From Alphaproteobacteria bacterium (GTDB taxonomy: Bacteria > Pseudomonadota > Alphaproteobacteria > RUG11792): a DNA stretch of 6,465 nucleotides. The stretch covers positions 1 through 6,465 of the forward strand of contig JAFSTL010000081.1 of the NCBI GenBank assembly GCA_017450545.1, given 5' to 3'. This document shows, one piece after another, positions 6,057 through 6,465 of this stretch. Position 1 is the first letter of the stretch, and the number at the start of each line of letters is the position of its first letter. Made by a program: the position numbers and the translations under genes. The notes under the pieces are model-generated. The model was given only the letters and a program-made list of their open reading frames with translations, was not told the origin of the DNA and searched no databases.

Positions 6057-6465
6057 CAGGCAACGTCCTTTTTAGACATGAAATAATAGGCTATTCTCAA
6101 GACCACAAAGACGATCAATGCTGGATACAACTTCGATAATATCATCGCCATCAATGAACAAATCTTAGCAAATCCAAGCAATGACATTCCTAAAGTACAA
6201 ACACCTGTTGTTAGAAGTATGGCATTTCTATTAAATTTTTCCTTCAAAATAGTTTTATGTATGTAATCTGTAAACATCGCTGTTATGGCGACATTTGTAC
6301 CAAGGCATCCAACTGCAATTACAACCGTAACAAAAATTGTTGCATAATTTCCCATAGAAATATCAGCTATTTTTGCAAACAGAGCCTCATCGGATGTTCC
6401 GCTAAGCAATGAGGAATACTTAGCGCCAATATATGCTAAACCGGTATACACCAATGCGAGTAGTA
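6056..6465 (-). CDS. brnQ: BrnQ-family branched-chain amino acid transporter, C-terminal part
   Basis: Only the last 135 codons are in the window; the frame is open to the edge, and the leucine codon TTG at 6454 need not be a start. BrnQ (LIVCS family) proteins import Leu, Ile and Val by cation symport through about 12 membrane helices. The visible piece begins LLALVYTGLAYIGAKYSSLL and has further hydrophobic helices in NYATIFVTVVIAVGCLGTN, ILLTTGVCTLGMSLLGFAKI and SLMAMILSKLYPALIVFVVL, ending with the short basic tail SKKDVA. The T/S-rich helix after GCLGTNVAI and the LYP-containing last helices are typical of the family's C-terminus. It overlaps mnmA by one base. The family call is good; the substrate is not proven. 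Confidence 0.8.
   Translation of the reverse strand, partial: LLALVYTGLAYIGAKYSSLLSGTSDEALFAKIADISMGNYATIFVTVVIAVGCLGTNVAITAMFTDYIHKTILKEKFNRNAILLTTGVCTLGMSLLGFAKICSLMAMILSKLYPALIVFVVLRIAYYFMSKKDVA

Overview
The window is AT-rich bacterial DNA. It most likely comes from a host-associated, possibly intracellular, alphaproteobacterium of the Holosporales/Rickettsiales kind. The evidence for this is indirect: low GC, alphaproteobacterial/mitochondrial-looking MnmA motifs (TPNPCALCN), a BrnQ-family amino-acid transporter, and two exported proteins of eukaryote-like families. I cannot name a species.

Layout: four ordinary housekeeping genes and one tRNA lie on the minus strand at the two ends, and a plus-strand accessory module sits between them. 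Left end: radC (5' portion, running off the window) directly follows dprA, with 3 nt between them, reading leftward. Middle (about 1741-4912, plus strand): a secreted kinase-fold protein that has lost its catalytic residues, then a secreted ubiquitin-specific-protease (USP, peptidase C19)-like protein. The catalytic half containing the Cys box and the half containing the His box lie in two overlapping reading frames (2911-4446 and 4397-4912). Right end (minus strand): the 3' part of a brnQ-like transporter gene overlaps mnmA by one base, and mnmA is followed by tRNA-Pro(CGG). The last plus-strand ORF stops only 4 nt from the 3' end of that tRNA.

The central module is the main point of interest. 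Read together, its last two ORFs carry, in order, a signal peptide, an unrecognised region of about 260 residues, a USP-like Cys box (CFFN...Q), a degenerate QQD-like box, a 'MPQVLII' segment like the USP LPxxLxIxL strand, and a USP His box (GGHY ... W-x3-ND). They are joined at an A7 run that also lies just after a good Shine-Dalgarno sequence. The DNA could be one gene broken by an indel, one gene rescued by slippage at A7, or a two-polypeptide enzyme. The upstream pseudokinase has a signal peptide and a similar promoter (the same 17-nt spacing, -10 box TAAAAT and flanking bases), so the two genes may form a small effector locus aimed at a eukaryotic host. That role is inference; the motifs and promoter similarity are visible in the sequence.

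No CRISPR array, insertion sequence, rRNA or convincing rho-independent terminator was seen. No stretch over 300 bases lacks a gene.
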